DNA of 64,000 nucleotides from Drosophila miranda (taxonomy: Eukaryota; Arthropoda; Insecta; Diptera; Drosophilidae): positions 16,970,001 through 17,034,000 of the forward strand of contig NC_046676.1 in the NCBI RefSeq assembly GCF_003369915.1. Reading direction: 5' to 3'. Shown here piece after piece: positions 60,993 through 64,000 of the stretch (position 1 is the first letter of the stretch; each line of letters starts with the position of its first letter). The position numbers and the translations under genes are program-made. Under the pieces are notes generated by a model, which worked only from the letters and a program-made list of their open reading frames with translations, had not been told where the DNA came from and made no database searches.

Positions 60993-63900
60993 CTGCTATC
61001 AGGTCTGTGTATCAGTTTTCAAACATTTAATTTTTACAGCCGCCAGTAAAAGAGTCGAAACTTCATAGCTTCTTGAAATACTGCGAGCGATCGACCCAAA
61101 TACCAGGGGCTTGAGGGCACAGCCCTCAAGAGGGCAAGATGTATGGGCAAGGGTATCCACGCTTCGGTTCCTGGCACTGGCATTTCTTTTTTTTCATCTC
61201 CACTATTTTCTTCCGTATTTTTTCTCATCTTATTTCTTTTTTTTTTTTTTTTGCCATTTGGCGTCGCGACGCTTCCGCTTTTATGGACATTTAGATGCAA
61301 AGTTTCTGGCATAAAAATGGCGTGGCAGATAATTTTCATAATTTTCAACTACATTGCATTGTGTGTGTGCAACTGGGCGGGGGCGTGGCGGCAGCAGGCT
61401 GGCCCTCCCCCGTCCGCTCTCGACTGCCTCGTTATTCTCCGTTTTATTTTCGAGCGACACTAAAAAGGAAGCGCCGCAGTCAGAGTCAAAGTTGGTTTTT
61501 ATTAGCGTTCGGTGCCCGGCATTTCAGAGTTGGTCATTTTGTCGTCGCTGTCGTCGTTGTCGTCGTCGTTGTCTGGTCCTGGCAGTGTATTATATTTTAT
61601 TGGGCCAGCGAAGTCCTGGCGAAATTTATGAACTCGAATAATACGAGCAGCGTAATCCGCTTTAAGCCGTTCGGCAAAATGCAGCAAATTCGCCCGCCTA
61701 AAAGTATGCCATGGAATCTTTTCGCCCTGTTGACGCACCGCCAACAACGTACGTAACGGCAATGCAGTGGCGGGCGGAGAGGGGTGCATGTGTGGAGTGC
61801 TTAGCACATTGCAATCAAAATGATAATGTGACAAAGTTACATCGAACGTATTACAAAACCCACACAGACACAGCCACAGACACAGCCACAGCCACGCGTT
61901 GATGTCGTTAGCGGTGTGTGTGTGTGTGTGTGTAGCTGTGTAGGTGGTTGCTTGTCGATGCCGTTAAGTGTTTTGCCAGCGAACGCGCTCACGGTGCGGA
62001 TGCACTTCTTTGACTCATTCCGATCCAGCTTGCCCCATATGGGGGAACGGGGGAAGGGGGGGTGGGTGGTGCGTATGGGCGTCTGGTGTGCCATTATCGA
62101 GCAAGTGCTCATGTGGGGGCACGGCAAAGCGATTCTGAAAGACAATGGAAACGAAGTTATTACTTTCTTTTGCCTTTCTTCATTGTCTGATAAACGCAAA
62201 TCGAATTTCTGCAGTTCGATTGTAATGGCCACCGATGGGACTTTGGACTTACACATTCTAATGTCGGAATGCTGTCGGAACGAGAACTTGCATTATCTAA
62301 CACTTGTTTAGTTAACAATCTTATGTGATGTGATAACCGAACTTTTTTAATTGGAGCACTTGTAAAACTCAATCACTTGAAAATTAAGTATTTTCCGACT
62401 ATATATTACAGATAGGACTATTGCCAAAACACAGCCAAGTGTACTTATCATTTTTCACACCACTAAATAAAAACAACCGAAGATATTTGGATAATATCAG
62501 AATACAGTGTTAAACAGGTTTTAAAATAATATAATATAATGTTTAAAAGGTCGATGGATTCCCTAAGAGTCCGTTGAGTGATATTTTTCGTTCATTAAAA
62601 GAACCTAATATTTACCGTATTCGATAATCCATTTCTTACTTTAAAACCCCTTGACATTCCTAACTCTTTTTCATGATTAATTGTAGCGATGACAAGAGAT
62701 TGTTGGTCTTGGCTTGCTATCAGTCGATAAGGTTATCATGGGCTCTATGCGAGCCATATCATTATGGCTAATTCAATTATAGCCCATCCAATTAACTTAT
62801 TGTGGGGTCAAGGACAATATTCCCTTGAACTGAATTAAGACAGACAGAGGAAAGGACAGACGCTTTATCTGCACTCAACCGTCAGGTAATAAACTCTGCA
62901 TCCCAGAGGATGGTAATCCTTGCTGGGTGGTCGGGATGGGACATGCCACAAAAATGCTTTGCATATCGTGGCACGCACAGTCTGCATATTTTGCATACCC
63001 CCGGCAGGACTCTTTATGTGCCGCTTCGATTGCATTCGAATAGGTGTGGCAAGGGCGAGAAGCCGGCGGGCAATTGTTTTGTCAACTGTCGGATCTGTTG
63101 GACCGAAAGTGGCATAGATCTAATTTAAATGTAAATTAATTTTTCCCATATGCCGGCGTATAAATGCCGGTGCTATAGACAGGGCCAAAGTTCTGAGCCG
63201 ACTTAGGCAACAGTACTTGGTGGCAAGTTCGTCTGCATTTATAGATTGCAACTTGGCAAGTTACTGGCTGCCGACTCGCAAGCCCCCCCGCCCTCTACTC
63301 TGCATTATGACCATTCTCTGGTCGGTTCCTGGTCTGGTCCTGCTGGGAAAACCTTTCTGGCATTGAAAATGCTGCAAACGTTTCCGCTTTGAACTTTGCC
63401 ATATCCGGCATTTGCTTACAATTCAAATTGGCTTTCAGGGCAGGACGGCCCGGGGCATGTAAAAGAGATACCAACTTTCTGGCTTTTCCTTGTGTGTGTG
63501 TGTCTGTGTGTGTCTCTGTGTGTTTGTGTGTGTGTGTGCAGGAAAGTTACCAACTTCAGGTGTAATGTGCGGAAGTGCTCACATTCAGAGCTTGGTCTTC
63601 GTTTATGCACTTTAATGTAAATATTTGTACACCAACTTGCCCAACAGACAGACAGCTTGTCCTTCCTGCCCTGAGTCCGGCTCTGAGTCCTGTCCCGAAC
63701 CCGAATCAATTTGCCCAAGACACGTGTCACATTTTGCACTGGGGCCAAAATGTTTTCTTTAATTTGATGCAAAATTGTATCTCGGGTGGTGTTTCGGGCA
63801 CCTGCGAGGAGGGTGTTTGGCTTCTGGAAAAGTGTAAAAATTTGTTATCTTCATGTGCACACAGCGTGCACTCTGCAGCTGAGAAATGCAAATACTCGTA

Positions 63901-64000
63901 GTAGCAAATGAATTTGCAGTGCTCATGGTGGCTTAATTGAAAACTTATCAAATTTATGTCACCTGCCACCTCAAGGGGCACTCCCTGGGCACTCGACGGA

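Larger units (their letters stand above)
49968..64000. other. 14 kb non-coding region
   Basis: No coding exon, tRNA or intact transposon is recognised on either strand. Open frames here are short and low complexity. Content includes AT-rich blocks (50.1-50.3 and 52.7-52.9 kb), CTGTC-rich runs (51.46-51.58 kb), CTCTGCT repeats (54.02-54.06 kb), a GGTCCT/GGTCCA minisatellite (58.22-58.28 kb) and several TG tracts. It may be intergenic enhancer DNA or a long intron. Confidence 0.55.

Noticed and set aside
61143-61463. 106-codon frame with hydrophobic Phe-rich stretch
   Set aside because: The hydrophobicity comes from a poly-T tract in non-coding DNA; no homologous pattern or splice context.

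Overview
The window is nuclear DNA from a Drosophila-type fly. The genes are split by mostly 50-70 bp introns with GTAAGT/GTGAGT donors. Promoters carry fly housekeeping motifs (DRE, Motif 1 GGTCACACT, Motif 6 CGGTATATTT). The encoded proteins match SRPK, Double parked (Cdt1), Pms2, the GRWD1 homologue l(2)09851, gp210 and ZnT41F. From memory, SRPK/dup/Pms2 lie near 51F on D. melanogaster 2R and l(2)09851/ZnT41F near 41F. The window would then be Muller element C of a non-melanogaster species (obscura group is a guess) with a different gene order.

Left block (1-16.3 kb): SRPK (-) and dup (+) diverge from a 1.3 kb promoter region with a 28 bp palindrome of two DREs. Pms2 (+) follows dup. Its last exon, with the CPHGRP endonuclease motif, lies 4.7 kb beyond the previous exon. 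The intervening intron holds, on the opposite strand, two intact tandem MFS sugar transporter genes and the decayed fragment of a third.

Middle block (16.3-41 kb): l(2)09851 (-) converges on Pms2. A tiny Tom6-like gene (+, 52 aa) converges on mitochondrial intermediate peptidase (-), apparently sharing an AT-rich polyadenylation region. A short HSDL2-type dehydrogenase (+) lacks the SCP2 domain but ends in AKL, a peroxisomal signal. Gp210 (+) has 19 coding exons over 17.6 kb (1879 aa, frame closed across all junctions). Its promoter has five CGGTATATTT copies, one DRE and two Motif 1 copies. Its first intron holds a 129 nt inverted-repeat structure, and a later intron an ORF-less repeat with 16 bp inverted termini.

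Right block (41-64 kb): the ZnT41F zinc transporter (-, 9 exons, 539 aa) lies head-on to Gp210. Beyond its start codon I find no protein-coding gene for 17 kb, only low-complexity AT-rich DNA, microsatellites and a candidate non-coding first exon (about 49.35-49.97 kb, + strand) that could start a gene lying beyond the window.

All exon structures were assembled by eye from splice consensus, reading-frame continuity and family motifs. Coding lengths were checked to be multiples of three. No database search was run.
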